NCBI GenBank assembly: GCA_031291445.1
Contig: JARLJA010000096.1
Span: 149,371-213,370, forward strand
Direction of reading: 5' to 3'
Source of the DNA: Xanthobacteraceae bacterium
Lineage (GTDB): Bacteria > Pseudomonadota > Alphaproteobacteria > Rhizobiales > Xanthobacteraceae
Length of the DNA: 64,000 nt
The translations under genes and the position numbers were made by a program. Under the pieces are notes generated by a model. The model was not told the DNA's origin and did not search any database. It worked only from the letters and a program-made list of their open reading frames with translations. Shown piece by piece: positions 44,186 through 53,333 of this stretch. Position 1 is the stretch's first letter. Every line of letters starts with the position of its first letter.

Positions 44186-44482
44186 CTACCCGCGCGTTCC
44201 CTTGAACGGGAAGCTTCCCATCATGCCGACGCCCATTTCGCCCGCGATCGCGTCGCCGGTGACGGTTCCGGTGAATTCGAGGGTCAAGGGCATCGGGTTC
44301 GTGATCTTGACCTTCCAGGCCACGTCACTGCCCTTCACGGTGCCGTCGAAGATGTCGGCCGAGTCGCCTTCGGCGGCCTGCGTGCCGGTCAGGGTGTCGC
44401 CGGCGCTCTTCAGCGTGAGGGTCGCGTCCCGGTCACCCATCGGGGTGTTCATGGTGATCTTCCAGTTCCCGTCGACTGACAT
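44186..44482 (-). CDS. Small beta-rich hypothetical protein
   Basis: The 98-residue product starts MSVDGNWKITMNTPMGDRDA and alternates short strands with Gly/Asp turns (TLTLKSAGDTLTGTQAAEGD, SDVAWKVKITNPMPLTLEFT, GMMGSFPFKGTRG). There is no signal peptide or membrane segment. The pattern suggests a small beta-barrel such as the lipocalin-like proteins of unknown function seen in Rhizobiales. GGGGCAACTGAA precedes ATG 44482; starts at 44518 and 44512 are possible. No function is known. Confidence 0.65.
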   Translation of the reverse strand: MSVDGNWKITMNTPMGDRDATLTLKSAGDTLTGTQAAEGDSADIFDGTVKGSDVAWKVKITNPMPLTLEFTGTVTGDAIAGEMGVGMMGSFPFKGTRG

Positions 44483-44679
44483 TTCAGTTGCCCCATTGTG
44501 CGCGATTGTCATTGGCATCGAGCGCGATTGCCGCGCGCAGCATAGCCGTCTGGCTGGTCGTGACAATCCGTGGAACGACAATAATCCTCGCGAATCGCTG
44601 CGTTGGCCCGCCGGCTCGCATCCCGGTTCATCCAATCGTCAAAATTCGGGCGCGGAATGATTTCAGCCTGCGCGAGCAG

Positions 44680-46860
44680 TCAGCTGTGCGCCTCGGCGGC
44701 TTGGCGATTGGCCAGTTCGAGCCGCTCCGCAAGAATGCGCACGATGAACTTGTGGAACGCGTAGGCGAGCTCGGGATCGTCAGCCTCCATCGTCGCCAGG
44801 GCGTCGGCGGACACGCGATAGGCGACGCAGGCGGTGTCGGCGCGGACCGACGCGCCGCGCGGCTGGGTGCGGTACAGCCCCATTTCCCCGATCACGGTCT
44901 GTCCGGCGATGCTGCGCAGCCGCAGTTCGGATCCGTTCGGCAGCTTGAGCAGGACCGTCACCCGGCCGGTATAGAGCAGAAACAGCTCCTCGGCGGCGGC
45001 TCCCTGGGTGAACAGGTTGTCTCCGGCCTCGAACGTGATCTGCTCCATGTAGGACACCAGCCGGACGAACAGGTCGCGACCGCCGACCTCACGCGTCAGC
45101 CATTCGTCGCCGGAGTGCAGCGCCGCGTCGCCGCTGATCCGTTCGGCGATCAGCGCGTCCTCGCATCGCTCCAGCGCCGCATCGAGATCGGCAAACACCT
45201 TTGCGATCTTGTGGTCCTCGTGCAGCAGGCCGCCGCCCCGCAGCGCTTTTTCGACCGCCGGAGGCAGGCTCGACAGGGCGATCACGAAGCCCTCGCGCTC
45301 CGCGAAATTCCACAGCTTGCCGAGATTGAGGATGGCCGAGGAATCGATTCCCAGCACCTGGCGAAAGTCCAGGATCAGGCTTCGGCAGACGTTGTGACCG
45401 CTGGTCTCGACGATGTTCTTGACGTCGAGCAGAAGGCGATGGGCGCTGCCGAAGAACACGAAGCCGTGGAGCCACATGATCTGGATGCTGCGGCCGTGCC
45501 GGACCAGGGCCTGCTGGTGGACGAGGGGACGGTCGACGCGGCTTCGGAAGCTCGAGCTGTCGAGCGTCTGCTTGACGAGGCGAATGCGGCTGGTGTTGAT
45601 CGCGAATGTGACGCAGGCGCTCAGGATGCCGACCGCGACGCCGGCGAGAAAGTCCCAGTGGATGATCGCCAGCATGATGATGACGACCTGAAGATAGTCG
45701 GTCACCGGCATCGCCCGTCGAGCGCGGATCAGCCATTCGTGCAGCATGTCGGCGCCCTGGTGCAGCAGCAGGCCGCCCAGCACGGGGATCGGAAAATAGA
45801 TCAGCACGTCAGTCCCGAAACCGAGCAACGCGAGGCACAGCGCGCCGGCCGCCACGCCGCTGGCGCGGTTGCGCGCCCCGGCGCGGAAATTGAACAGGCT
45901 GCGGCTGACGGAGAGGGTGCCGACCATGCCGCCACCGAGACCGACCAGGATGTTGGCGAGGCCGTTGAGCCGCAACTCGCGGTCGAGATCGACCTCGAGC
46001 CGGCTCTCGACCTCGATCACGACGAGGCTGAGCAGCAGCGTCATCGCCGTCACCGCCACCAGGCCGATGAACTCGCCGCCGGCGAGGCCCACGGTATGCC
46101 AGTCGAGTTGCGCGGTGGCGCGCGCCAGCATCAGCGGGCTGGCCATCTCCGCGCTCTTGCCGACATTGAGCAGCCAGCCTTCGCCGCGCGCGGTCTCGAT
46201 CGAGAAGCCTCCCGCGGCGAGCACCATGTGGACGATGACCACCGCCGATACGAGCAGCAGCGGAAAGGCGAGCGGATTCTTCACCTGCTGGGTTGCCTTG
46301 GCGGCGATGGCGAAGGCTGCGCCGGCAGCGAGTTGCAGCAGATGATGGGGGGTGGCGAGGTCCTGCACCGTCGCGAGCGAGAGGTGGGTATTGGTGAGAA
46401 TGCCGACGCCGCCGACGCCGACCAGCCAGCCCGATGCCGCCATGAAGCCGCCGATCACCGGATAGGGCACGAAGCGGATCCACTTCCCGGTGCGCGACGC
46501 ACCAAGCGCGTAAAGCGCGAGCCCGGTGGCGATGGTTCCGGCCACCAGGGCCGCCAGCACGATCAGGCCGACATCGGCTGCCGGGCGGGTCCGGCTCAAC
46601 TCGGCCGCCATCAGCGACGCCATGATCGCAAGCACCGCGGCTGGCTTGGAATCCGGACCGGCGATCGCGAACGGCGCGCTGGACCCCAGCGCGACCACGA
46701 CGGCCATCACACCGGCACTGATCAGCCCAAAGCCGACCGCGTAATGCAGGGTTCCCGCCAGCGGTCCGGAGAAGATGAACGCCGAGTAGCCAAGGGTAGA
46801 TGACAGAATGATGACGGAGGTGATGGCGCCGGCGATGAGGTCTTTGGAACTGATGGCCAT
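44680..46860 (-). CDS. SulP anion transporter with STAS and cyclic-nucleotide-binding domains
   Basis: The 726-residue protein has a SulP/SLC26 membrane domain (about 1-420): SDLIAGAITSVIILSS-like start (here SKDLIAGAITSVIILSS), AIAGPDSKPAAVLAIMASLM, and GLANILVGLGGGMVGTLSVS. Then come a STAS domain (about 455-550, with RSLILDFRQVLGIDSSAILN) and a C-terminal Crp-like sensor domain (about 600-705: FEAGDNLFTQGAAAEELFLL, IGEMGLYRTQPRGASVRADT). The SulP part could carry sulfate, bicarbonate or dicarboxylates. The cNMP-type domain has the GE...PRGASV phosphate-binding cassette pattern, so gating by a cyclic nucleotide is plausible. Substrate and ligand are unknown. Confidence 0.88.
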   Translation of the reverse strand: MAISSKDLIAGAITSVIILSSTLGYSAFIFSGPLAGTLHYAVGFGLISAGVMAVVVALGSSAPFAIAGPDSKPAAVLAIMASLMAAELSRTRPAADVGLIVLAALVAGTIATGLALYALGASRTGKWIRFVPYPVIGGFMAASGWLVGVGGVGILTNTHLSLATVQDLATPHHLLQLAAGAAFAIAAKATQQVKNPLAFPLLLVSAVVIVHMVLAAGGFSIETARGEGWLLNVGKSAEMASPLMLARATAQLDWHTVGLAGGEFIGLVAVTAMTLLLSLVVIEVESRLEVDLDRELRLNGLANILVGLGGGMVGTLSVSRSLFNFRAGARNRASGVAAGALCLALLGFGTDVLIYFPIPVLGGLLLHQGADMLHEWLIRARRAMPVTDYLQVVIIMLAIIHWDFLAGVAVGILSACVTFAINTSRIRLVKQTLDSSSFRSRVDRPLVHQQALVRHGRSIQIMWLHGFVFFGSAHRLLLDVKNIVETSGHNVCRSLILDFRQVLGIDSSAILNLGKLWNFAEREGFVIALSSLPPAVEKALRGGGLLHEDHKIAKVFADLDAALERCEDALIAERISGDAALHSGDEWLTREVGGRDLFVRLVSYMEQITFEAGDNLFTQGAAAEELFLLYTGRVTVLLKLPNGSELRLRSIAGQTVIGEMGLYRTQPRGASVRADTACVAYRVSADALATMEADDPELAYAFHKFIVRILAERLELANRQAAEAHS

Positions 46861-47084
46861 GTGCCGGTCCGGGCCTAGTCTGCGGTGAGCGCCAAAATCG
46901 GGCGGGGCGCGTGCCGCCGCCCGACAGCTGCTGGCTCGATCAGGCTTTTGGTTTGCTTAGTCGAAATGCAGCGCACTGACAAATAAACGCTTCACCGCGA
47001 ACCCCGTCGCCGGCTGACGGCTCGCGCCGCGCGCCTGCGGGGCCACGCATGCGGCCCGGCCTCGATCTTCGCTGGCGTTGGGCC

Positions 47085-47155
47085 AGTGTCCCGACGTCTC
47101 CGAATTGCCGGTCGAGAGTGCGGCAAATGACATGGTAATTCGGAGACGGGACACT
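47085..47155. mobile_element. 71-bp MITE-like inverted-repeat element
   Basis: The right end AATTCGGAGACGGGACACT (47137-47155) is the inverse complement of the left end AGTGTCCCG-TCTCCGAATT (47085-47106), which has three extra bases (ACG) in the middle. A shorter inner stem TTGCCG...CGGCAA lies inside (47105-47126). The ends AGTGTCCC/GGGACACT look like terminal inverted repeats of a small non-autonomous element. Its right end supplies the stop codon of the thioesterase gene. Confidence 0.55.
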
Positions 47156-47645
47156 AGCGCCGCGGCATCGCGATCTGGCGACCGATTCCGTCGGGACGCG
47201 GAACAGCGCGATGCGCGGCCGCCATGGCCTGGACGCGGTCCATGATGTCCGGCGGAAACGGAGCCACCCGTCGGACCGCCATGTCGATATGCAGCGTCAT
47301 GTTTTCCGAAGTCGCCGAGACCCAGCCTTCGGTGGCGTGGCGCAACTCCTCGAAGGTGTGCAGCCGCTTCTCGTCGGCCGCCAGCAGCCAGATATGGACC
47401 TGGACCGGATCGCTCTCGCCGATCTCGCGCAGGTAGCGGACATGGCACTCGGCGGTCATGGTCGAGTGGCTGCGGGCCGCCAGGTAGTCCGGTCCGACGC
47501 CGAGTTCGGCGAACAGCTGGTCGATGGCGCGATCGAACAGCACGTTGTAGTAGGCCATGTTGAGGTGGCCGTTGTAGTCGATCCATTGCGGTTCGATCCG
47601 CATCACGGTGGCGGCGAACGGTGCGGGCGCGGCGGTTTCAAGCAT
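47154..47645 (-). CDS. Hotdog-fold acyl-CoA thioesterase
   Basis: The 163-residue protein belongs to the 4-hydroxybenzoyl-CoA thioesterase-like group. The active-site segment is IDYNGHLNMAYYNVLFDRAI with the Asp/Asn near residue 23, and the central strand region is ECHVRYLREIGESDPVQVHI. It probably hydrolyses a short or branched acyl-CoA. The TAG stop falls on the edge of the MITE-like repeat, so the last residues (RQIAMPRR) may be altered from an ancestral end. It is divergent from the D-lactate dehydrogenase gene. Confidence 0.85.
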   Translation of the reverse strand: MLETAAPAPFAATVMRIEPQWIDYNGHLNMAYYNVLFDRAIDQLFAELGVGPDYLAARSHSTMTAECHVRYLREIGESDPVQVHIWLLAADEKRLHTFEELRHATEGWVSATSENMTLHIDMAVRRVAPFPPDIMDRVQAMAAAHRAVPRPDGIGRQIAMPRR

Positions 47646-47690
47646 CGTCGATCTTTCGTACGGCGGCGGTTTTCAGGGCAGGGGTGCCTT

Positions 47691-47701
47691 ATACAGTGTA
47701 T
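47691..47701. promoter_or_regulatory. Small palindrome in the thioesterase/dehydrogenase divergent region
   Basis: ATACAGTGTAT (5-bp arms around G) lies 46 bases upstream of the thioesterase start and 141 bases before the dehydrogenase start. It could be an operator shared by both genes. Confidence 0.3.
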
Positions 47702-47841
47702 TTTGGGGTTTGCCGCGTCGCCAAACGGCGCGCCGGGGCGGCCGAGGCGCCTTGCCGGGGCCCGGCCGGACGCGCTAAGAGCGACGACCAGCCGGCCGGC
47801 TCCCGTCGGGTTCGGCCGCGGACGCCGTGGAGGATCCCCTC

Positions 47842-49260
47842 GTGTCGATGACTGCGACGAAACCCTTGCCGCGGCCGGAGCCGCACCAGCTCGCAGGCGC
47901 GATCGAGGCGCTGGCGGCGCGCTTCGGCAACCGCCTCATCACCTCGCAGGCGGTGCGCGACCAGCACGCCCACACCACCACCTGGCTGGTGCCGCAGCCG
48001 CCGGACGCCGTGGTCATGGCCGAGGCCACCGCCGACATCCAGGACGTGGTCCGGATCTGCGCGGCGCACCGCGTCCCGGTGATCGCCTTCGGCACCGGCA
48101 CCTCGCTCGAGGGCCAGGTCAACGCGCCGGCCGGCGGCGTCTGCATCGATCTGCGCGACATGAACCGCATTCTCGCCGTCCACGCCGACGACCTCGACTG
48201 CGTGATCGAGCCCGGCGTGACCCGCAAGGCGCTCAACGAGCACCTGCGCGACCAGGGCGTGTTCTTTCCGATCGATCCCGGCGCGGACGCGTCGCTGGGC
48301 GGCATGGCGTCGACCCGGGCGTCGGGGACCAACGCGGTGCGCTACGGCACGATGCGCGAGAACGTACTGGCGCTGAAGGTGGTGCGCGGCGACGGCGAGA
48401 TCATCACCACTGGAACCCGGGCCAAGAAGTCCTCGGCCGGTTACGATCTCACCCATCTCTTCGTCGGCGCCGAGGGCACGCTCGGCATCATCAGCGAACT
48501 CACCATCAAGCTGCGCGGCATCCCCGAGACCATCGCAGCCGCGGCATGCTCGTTCACGACCCTCGAGGGCGCCTGCAGGGCGACGATCCTGGCGATCCAG
48601 ACCGGCATTCCGGTCGCCCGCATCGAGCTCTTGAACGAGGCCCAGGTCCAGGCCAGCAACGCCTATTCCAAGCTGACGCTGCCGGAGACGCCGCTGTTGC
48701 TGCTCGAATTCCACGGCACCGCGGACGAGGTCGCGGCGCAGTCGCGGCTGTTCGCCGAGCTTGCGGCCGAGTGCGGCGGCGGCGGCTTCGAATGGACCAC
48801 CAGGCCGGAAGAACGGACGCGGCTCTGGCAGGCGCGGCACGATGCCTACTGGTCGGTGAAGAGCCTGCGGCCCGGCGCCGGCATCGTCGCCACCGACGTC
48901 TGCGTGCCGATCTCGCGGTTGGCGGACTGCGTGGTGGAGACCGAGGCCGACCTCAAGCGGCTCGGCCTGGTGTCACCGATCGTCGGCCATGTCGGCGACG
49001 GCAATTTCCACTGCTCGATGCTCGCCGACGTCAATGACGTCGACGAGATGGCGCGCGGTGAAGAGTTCATGCACCGGCTGGTCGAGCGTGCGCAGGCCAT
49101 GGGTGGAACCTGTACCGGCGAGCACGGCATCGGCCAGGGCAAGCAGAAATATCTGGTCGGCGAACTCGGTCCGGCCGCGCTGGACGCCATGCGGGCGGTG
49201 AAGCAGGCGCTGGATCCCCTGAACATCTTCAACCCCGGCAAGATCCTGCCGCCGCAGTAG
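47842..49260 (+). CDS. FAD-linked oxidase, D-lactate dehydrogenase (cytochrome)/GlcD-like
   Basis: The 472-residue flavoprotein of the VAO family oxidises a 2-hydroxy acid, most likely D-lactate or glycolate. The FAD domain has VPVIAFGTGTSLEGQVNAP, DPGADASLGGMASTRASGTN and HLFVGAEGTLGIISELTIK. The cap domain ends with the catalytic histidine motif PIVGHVGDGNFHCSM and TGEHGIGQGKQKYL, and NIFNPGKILPP closes the chain. The single-subunit form with these motifs fits LDHD/DLD better than a three-subunit glycolate oxidase, as no glcE/glcF follow. GGAGG precedes GTG 47842 by 8 bases. Confidence 0.88.
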   Translation: MSMTATKPLPRPEPHQLAGAIEALAARFGNRLITSQAVRDQHAHTTTWLVPQPPDAVVMAEATADIQDVVRICAAHRVPVIAFGTGTSLEGQVNAPAGGVCIDLRDMNRILAVHADDLDCVIEPGVTRKALNEHLRDQGVFFPIDPGADASLGGMASTRASGTNAVRYGTMRENVLALKVVRGDGEIITTGTRAKKSSAGYDLTHLFVGAEGTLGIISELTIKLRGIPETIAAAACSFTTLEGACRATILAIQTGIPVARIELLNEAQVQASNAYSKLTLPETPLLLLEFHGTADEVAAQSRLFAELAAECGGGGFEWTTRPEERTRLWQARHDAYWSVKSLRPGAGIVATDVCVPISRLADCVVETEADLKRLGLVSPIVGHVGDGNFHCSMLADVNDVDEMARGEEFMHRLVERAQAMGGTCTGEHGIGQGKQKYLVGELGPAALDAMRAVKQALDPLNIFNPGKILPPQ

Positions 49261-49393
49261 AGGGAATGCGAGGGTGATTGGCCGTGCGGCATGCCCGCGC
49301 GGGCCGATGGCTGCCCTGTCACTTCCCGGCGACTGACTTTATATAGAAGGGCGTCGCGCCGCGTCGCTCTGCGGCGCTAGTTGAGAGGACACC

Positions 49394-52300
49394 GTGCAGA
49401 CCACGCTGCTCGGATTGGCGATCGCCGTCATTCTTGCGTTGCTGGCCGCGCTGATCGGCCCGTATTTCGTCGACTGGAATCAGTTTCGGCCGCAATTCGA
49501 GGCGGAAGCCACCCGCCTGGTCGGGGCGCCGGTGCGGGTGCGCGACAATCTCGACGCCAGGCTCTTGCCGACGCCGACGCTGCGCCTGAAGGCCGTGGCG
49601 ATCGGCGAGGACGGCGACGCCGGCGGCCTGCGCGCCGACCGGCTCGACGTCGAATTCAGCCTCGGGGCGCTGATGCGCGGCGAGTGGCGTGCCACCGAAC
49701 TGACGCTCGACGGCGTCGCGCTCGAACTCAGCCTCGACGAGCATGGCCGCGTGGCGTGGCCGGGCCTGCGCAGCTCCAATCTGGGCGCGCTGGCAATCGA
49801 CCGCCTCAGGCTGGGTGGCCGCGTCGTGGTGCACGACGCCGCGAGCCGCGCGACCGTCGCCTTCGACGACATCACCTTCGCCGGCGACGTTCGCGCGCTG
49901 GCGGGAGCGGCGCGCGGCGATGGCGAATTCCGATACGGCGACGTCCGCTACCCGTTTCGCCTGGCGACGAGCCGCGCCGCCGATGGCGCCGCCACACGGC
50001 TTCACTTCGCCATCGACCCCGGAGTCCGCCCGATCGGGCTCGATCTCGACGGCCTGCTCACCTTCGAAGCAATGGTGCCGCATTTCGACGGCGCCGTCAT
50101 ATTGTCCCGCGCGATCACGTTGCGGGGTGGCGAGGGTCGCACCCAGGGCGTGACCACGCCATGGAAGCTGTCGGCGAAACTGCGGGCCGATCCGCAGGCG
50201 GCCAAGCTCGATCAGCTCGACGTCGTATACGGCTCCGACGATGTCGGCCTGAAGCTGTCGGGCTCGGCCGATATCGGGTTCGGCCCGTCGCCGTCGCTGC
50301 GCGTGGCGCTGTCCGCGCGCCAGCTCGATGCCGACCGCCTGCTGGCCCGGGAGACCGCGGCGCCGGAACCGACACGTCTGCTTCCCGGGCTTCGCGGCCT
50401 GGTCGCGGCGTTGCCGCCGCCACCGTTCGCGACGCGCATCTCGCTCGGCGCCGACGCGGTCACGCTCGGCGGCCGGCAGGCGCAGTCCATCGCAGTCGAG
50501 GCCCACAGCGATGCCGCGGACTGGGTTCTCGACCGGTTCGAGGGGCGGCTGCCCGGCGCCGCCCAGGTCTCGCTCGGTGGCCGGCTCAGTCCCCATCCGA
50601 ACGCGCGGTTTTCCGGCGCTCTCAAGGTCGAGGCGGCGGACCCCGAACTCTTGTCGGCCTGGTTGCGGGGCGCGAACGATTCGTCGCCCAGATCGCAAAA
50701 GCCACTCAAGGTGACTGGTCTGCTCGGTGTCTCGCCCGATCGCATCGCGCTCGACGACGTTGACGCCGATATCGACGGCGCGGCCGTCACGGGGCGCCTC
50801 GCGGTGTCCAGCCTGGCGTCCGCCCCGGGCGCGACGCGCGACGGCCTGCGTTTGGAGGCCGCAGTCAACGGCGAGAAGCTCGATCTCGACGGCCTCGTCA
50901 CGCTCGCGCGCAGCTTTGCGGGGCCGCGCGACACCTGGCCCGACGAAGCGGATATCGCGATCGATCTCGGCCACGGCAGCCTCGGCGGCCACGAGTTCGC
51001 GCCGTTCGTCGCCCGCCTCGGATACGGACCCGACAAGGTCACGCTGACCCGGTTGGCGCTGGGCGCCGCGGGCGGCGTGACGGTCGACGGCGGCGGCGCG
51101 ATCGACCGCGCCACCAGTTCCGGCCGGCTCGCCATCAACGCCGGCGCCCCCGCATTGCAGGCGTTGACGAAATTTGCCGCGCCGTTTCTGCCCGAGGCTA
51201 TGGCAAGCCGCATGTCGGCGTTGCCGGAGGGCAGCGATGGCGCCGCAAAGCTCAAGCTCGCGCTCAGCCTCGATAAGGCGGCCGCGCGCGACGGCGCCGC
51301 CGCATCGGCGACCGTCGACATCGATTCCCCGCACGTCAAAGGAACGCTGCGCGGCTCCGTGACGTCGCCGGCCTCGATCTTGCGCGACCTCAGCGTCGAG
51401 TCCCTGGCGCACGGCCAACTCAGTTTCGACGGCAAGCTCGCCGCAGATCGGGGTGCAGTCCTGCTCGGCCTGATCGGACTGGACCACGCGGTCGCGAGCG
51501 GCGATGGCGCCGCCCGGGCCGAGGGCTCCCTGCAGGGCACCTGGGATGGACCGTTGAGCTTCAAGCTCGCCGTGAACGGCGCCAACCTCGATGCCGACGC
51601 GCAGGGGACGTTGGCGCCGGCCGCGGTCGCGGCCGCGTTCGGTGCCGCCGAAGCGAAGCCCGGCGATCCGCGGGCCGCCGACGGCAAGGGCGGCGATGCC
51701 GCGACCACGGCTGTCGTGGCCGCGCGCAAGCTTGATCTCGGGCCGCTGTTCGATATCGCTCCCGGACGCTTGCCGGTGATCGCGCTGACGTCGCGTGTGG
51801 GATTGTCGAGCCGCGAGGTGTCGCTCAATGAGGTCGACGCGACGGTCGCCGGCGCTCGGGTGCGCGGCCATCTCGTGCTCACGCGGGGCAAGTCGTCCGA
51901 GGTCCGCGGCGAGTTCGGCATGGACCGGCTCGATCTTGCCACCGCCTTGGCCATGGCGACGGGCGCCCTGGGCCGTGGCCTCGACGAGCCGCTGGGGCGC
52001 CCGCCGTGTGCGGGGACGAGCGGCACGATCGAGCTGCAGACGCCGCGCGGCGTGCTGCCCGGCGGCCTCGAGGTCAGGGCGGCGAGCGGGAAGCTGCGCT
52101 GCGACGGCGCCGCGCTGTCGCTTGCCGGCAAGGGCGCGATCGGCGGCGGCGAGGCCGCGGCGGAAATGACGGTGCAGGGCGGCACCGACGGCGTGGCCGT
52201 CGACGCGCACGTTCAGCTGTCCGGCGTGGACGGCGCGAGCCTGACATGGCGCGGACTGGCACCACCAACCGGCAAGACCGCGCTGCAGCTCACGCTGTCG

Positions 52301-53095
52301 GGGCGTGGCCGCACCGCCGGCGTCATCGCCGGCGCGCTGTCGGGCGGAGGCACGTGGTCGGTCGATCAGGCCCGGATCGGCGGGCTCGATCCGGCGGCGT
52401 TCGATGCCGCAGTCGTGGCGAGTGACGCGGGCAGGGTGAACGGGGACGCGGCGCTGCGTGACCTGATGACGAAGGCGCTGAAGGGCGCGCCGCTCGCGGT
52501 GGCGTCGGCGCAGATTCCGTTCAGCCTGCGCGATGGCGGCCTGCGGGTGGCCCAGACCACGCTGGACGGCGATGGCGCCCGCCTGGTGGTTTCGGGTGGT
52601 TACGATCTCACCGCCGATCAGTTCGACCTGCGCGCGGAGTTGGCGTCGAGCCGTCTCGGGACGTCCGCGGATCGCCCCGCGATCGAGATCTTTGCCCATG
52701 GGCCGCCGGACCACCTCAACCGCAGCATCGATGTCGCGCTGCTGTCGTCGTGGCTCGCGGTGCGTGCGATCGACCGGGAGACCCGGCGGCTGGAATCGCT
52801 CGAGCGCGGAGACCGCGCCGCGCCCACGCCGCCACCGTCCACCGCCGTGATCCCGGCGCCAACCGAGGTGCCGACGAACGATCAGCCGGCGCGCGACCAG
52901 CATCGGGTCATGCCGAAACTGCGGCCGGTGTCACCGATTCCGGCGCCGCCCCAGGTTTCCGCCGTGCCCGGCGCAGCGGTGCCGCCGCTGCCGCCGCCGA
53001 TCGACATCCGTCCCGTGCCCGGCGCGGCGCGGTCGCGCCTGCCGCGCGCACCGCAGCCGCCGGCGCCGGTTCCGCCGGCGTCGGTTCCCAACTGA
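49394..53095 (+). CDS. Large AsmA family protein
   Basis: The 1233-residue protein has an N-terminal membrane anchor (LLGLAIAVILALLAALIGPY) followed by the AsmA start FVDWNQFRPQFEAEATRLVG, with GAPVRVRDNLDARLLPTPTL close behind. The rest is a long run of beta-strands typical of the AsmA/TamB bridge-like lipid transfer group in the envelope. A C-terminal segment (about 1120-1233) is proline-rich and likely disordered. AsmA proteins help outer-membrane lipid homeostasis. GTG 49394 follows AGAGGA by 5 bases. Confidence 0.88.
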   Translation: MQTTLLGLAIAVILALLAALIGPYFVDWNQFRPQFEAEATRLVGAPVRVRDNLDARLLPTPTLRLKAVAIGEDGDAGGLRADRLDVEFSLGALMRGEWRATELTLDGVALELSLDEHGRVAWPGLRSSNLGALAIDRLRLGGRVVVHDAASRATVAFDDITFAGDVRALAGAARGDGEFRYGDVRYPFRLATSRAADGAATRLHFAIDPGVRPIGLDLDGLLTFEAMVPHFDGAVILSRAITLRGGEGRTQGVTTPWKLSAKLRADPQAAKLDQLDVVYGSDDVGLKLSGSADIGFGPSPSLRVALSARQLDADRLLARETAAPEPTRLLPGLRGLVAALPPPPFATRISLGADAVTLGGRQAQSIAVEAHSDAADWVLDRFEGRLPGAAQVSLGGRLSPHPNARFSGALKVEAADPELLSAWLRGANDSSPRSQKPLKVTGLLGVSPDRIALDDVDADIDGAAVTGRLAVSSLASAPGATRDGLRLEAAVNGEKLDLDGLVTLARSFAGPRDTWPDEADIAIDLGHGSLGGHEFAPFVARLGYGPDKVTLTRLALGAAGGVTVDGGGAIDRATSSGRLAINAGAPALQALTKFAAPFLPEAMASRMSALPEGSDGAAKLKLALSLDKAAARDGAAASATVDIDSPHVKGTLRGSVTSPASILRDLSVESLAHGQLSFDGKLAADRGAVLLGLIGLDHAVASGDGAARAEGSLQGTWDGPLSFKLAVNGANLDADAQGTLAPAAVAAAFGAAEAKPGDPRAADGKGGDAATTAVVAARKLDLGPLFDIAPGRLPVIALTSRVGLSSREVSLNEVDATVAGARVRGHLVLTRGKSSEVRGEFGMDRLDLATALAMATGALGRGLDEPLGRPPCAGTSGTIELQTPRGVLPGGLEVRAASGKLRCDGAALSLAGKGAIGGGEAAAEMTVQGGTDGVAVDAHVQLSGVDGASLTWRGLAPPTGKTALQLTLSGRGRTAGVIAGALSGGGTWSVDQARIGGLDPAAFDAAVVASDAGRVNGDAALRDLMTKALKGAPLAVASAQIPFSLRDGGLRVAQTTLDGDGARLVVSGGYDLTADQFDLRAELASSRLGTSADRPAIEIFAHGPPDHLNRSIDVALLSSWLAVRAIDRETRRLESLERGDRAAPTPPPSTAVIPAPTEVPTNDQPARDQHRVMPKLRPVSPIPAPPQVSAVPGAAVPPLPPPIDIRPVPGAARSRLPRAPQPPAPVPPASVPN

Positions 53096-53280
53096 GCCCC
53101 GCGAGGGTGCGCTTCAATCCGCCGTTACCCGGTCATTCCACCCGTCGCGGCGTTTCCCGTGACGGCGCGGCGCGTCGTTGGCTTCGCGCATCACGTAAGG
53201 CGGTCAGGGGCGCCAAGGGGCTCCCCTGCATGATCGGGACGGCGATTGTGCGCCGTTGAGGCGTTTGTGGTTTTGCTGGC

Positions 53281-53305
53281 GGAACGAGGCTGCGGCGGCG
53301 ACGTT
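53281..53305 (+). promoter_or_regulatory. EcfG-type promoter (GGAAC-N16-CGTT)
   Basis: GGAAC (53281-53285) and CGTT (53302-53305) are 16 bases apart, matching the EcfG consensus. It ends 28 bases before ATG 53334, which would leave a leader of about 20 bases. Confidence 0.7.
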
Positions 53306-53333
53306 CCTCCGGCATGAATGCGGGGACAACGGC

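Noticed and set aside
49319..52903. 1194-residue open frame opposite the AsmA gene
   Set aside because: The translation is a low-complexity Arg/Gly/Ala mix without domains; it is a shadow caused by G/C at third positions of the AsmA gene.
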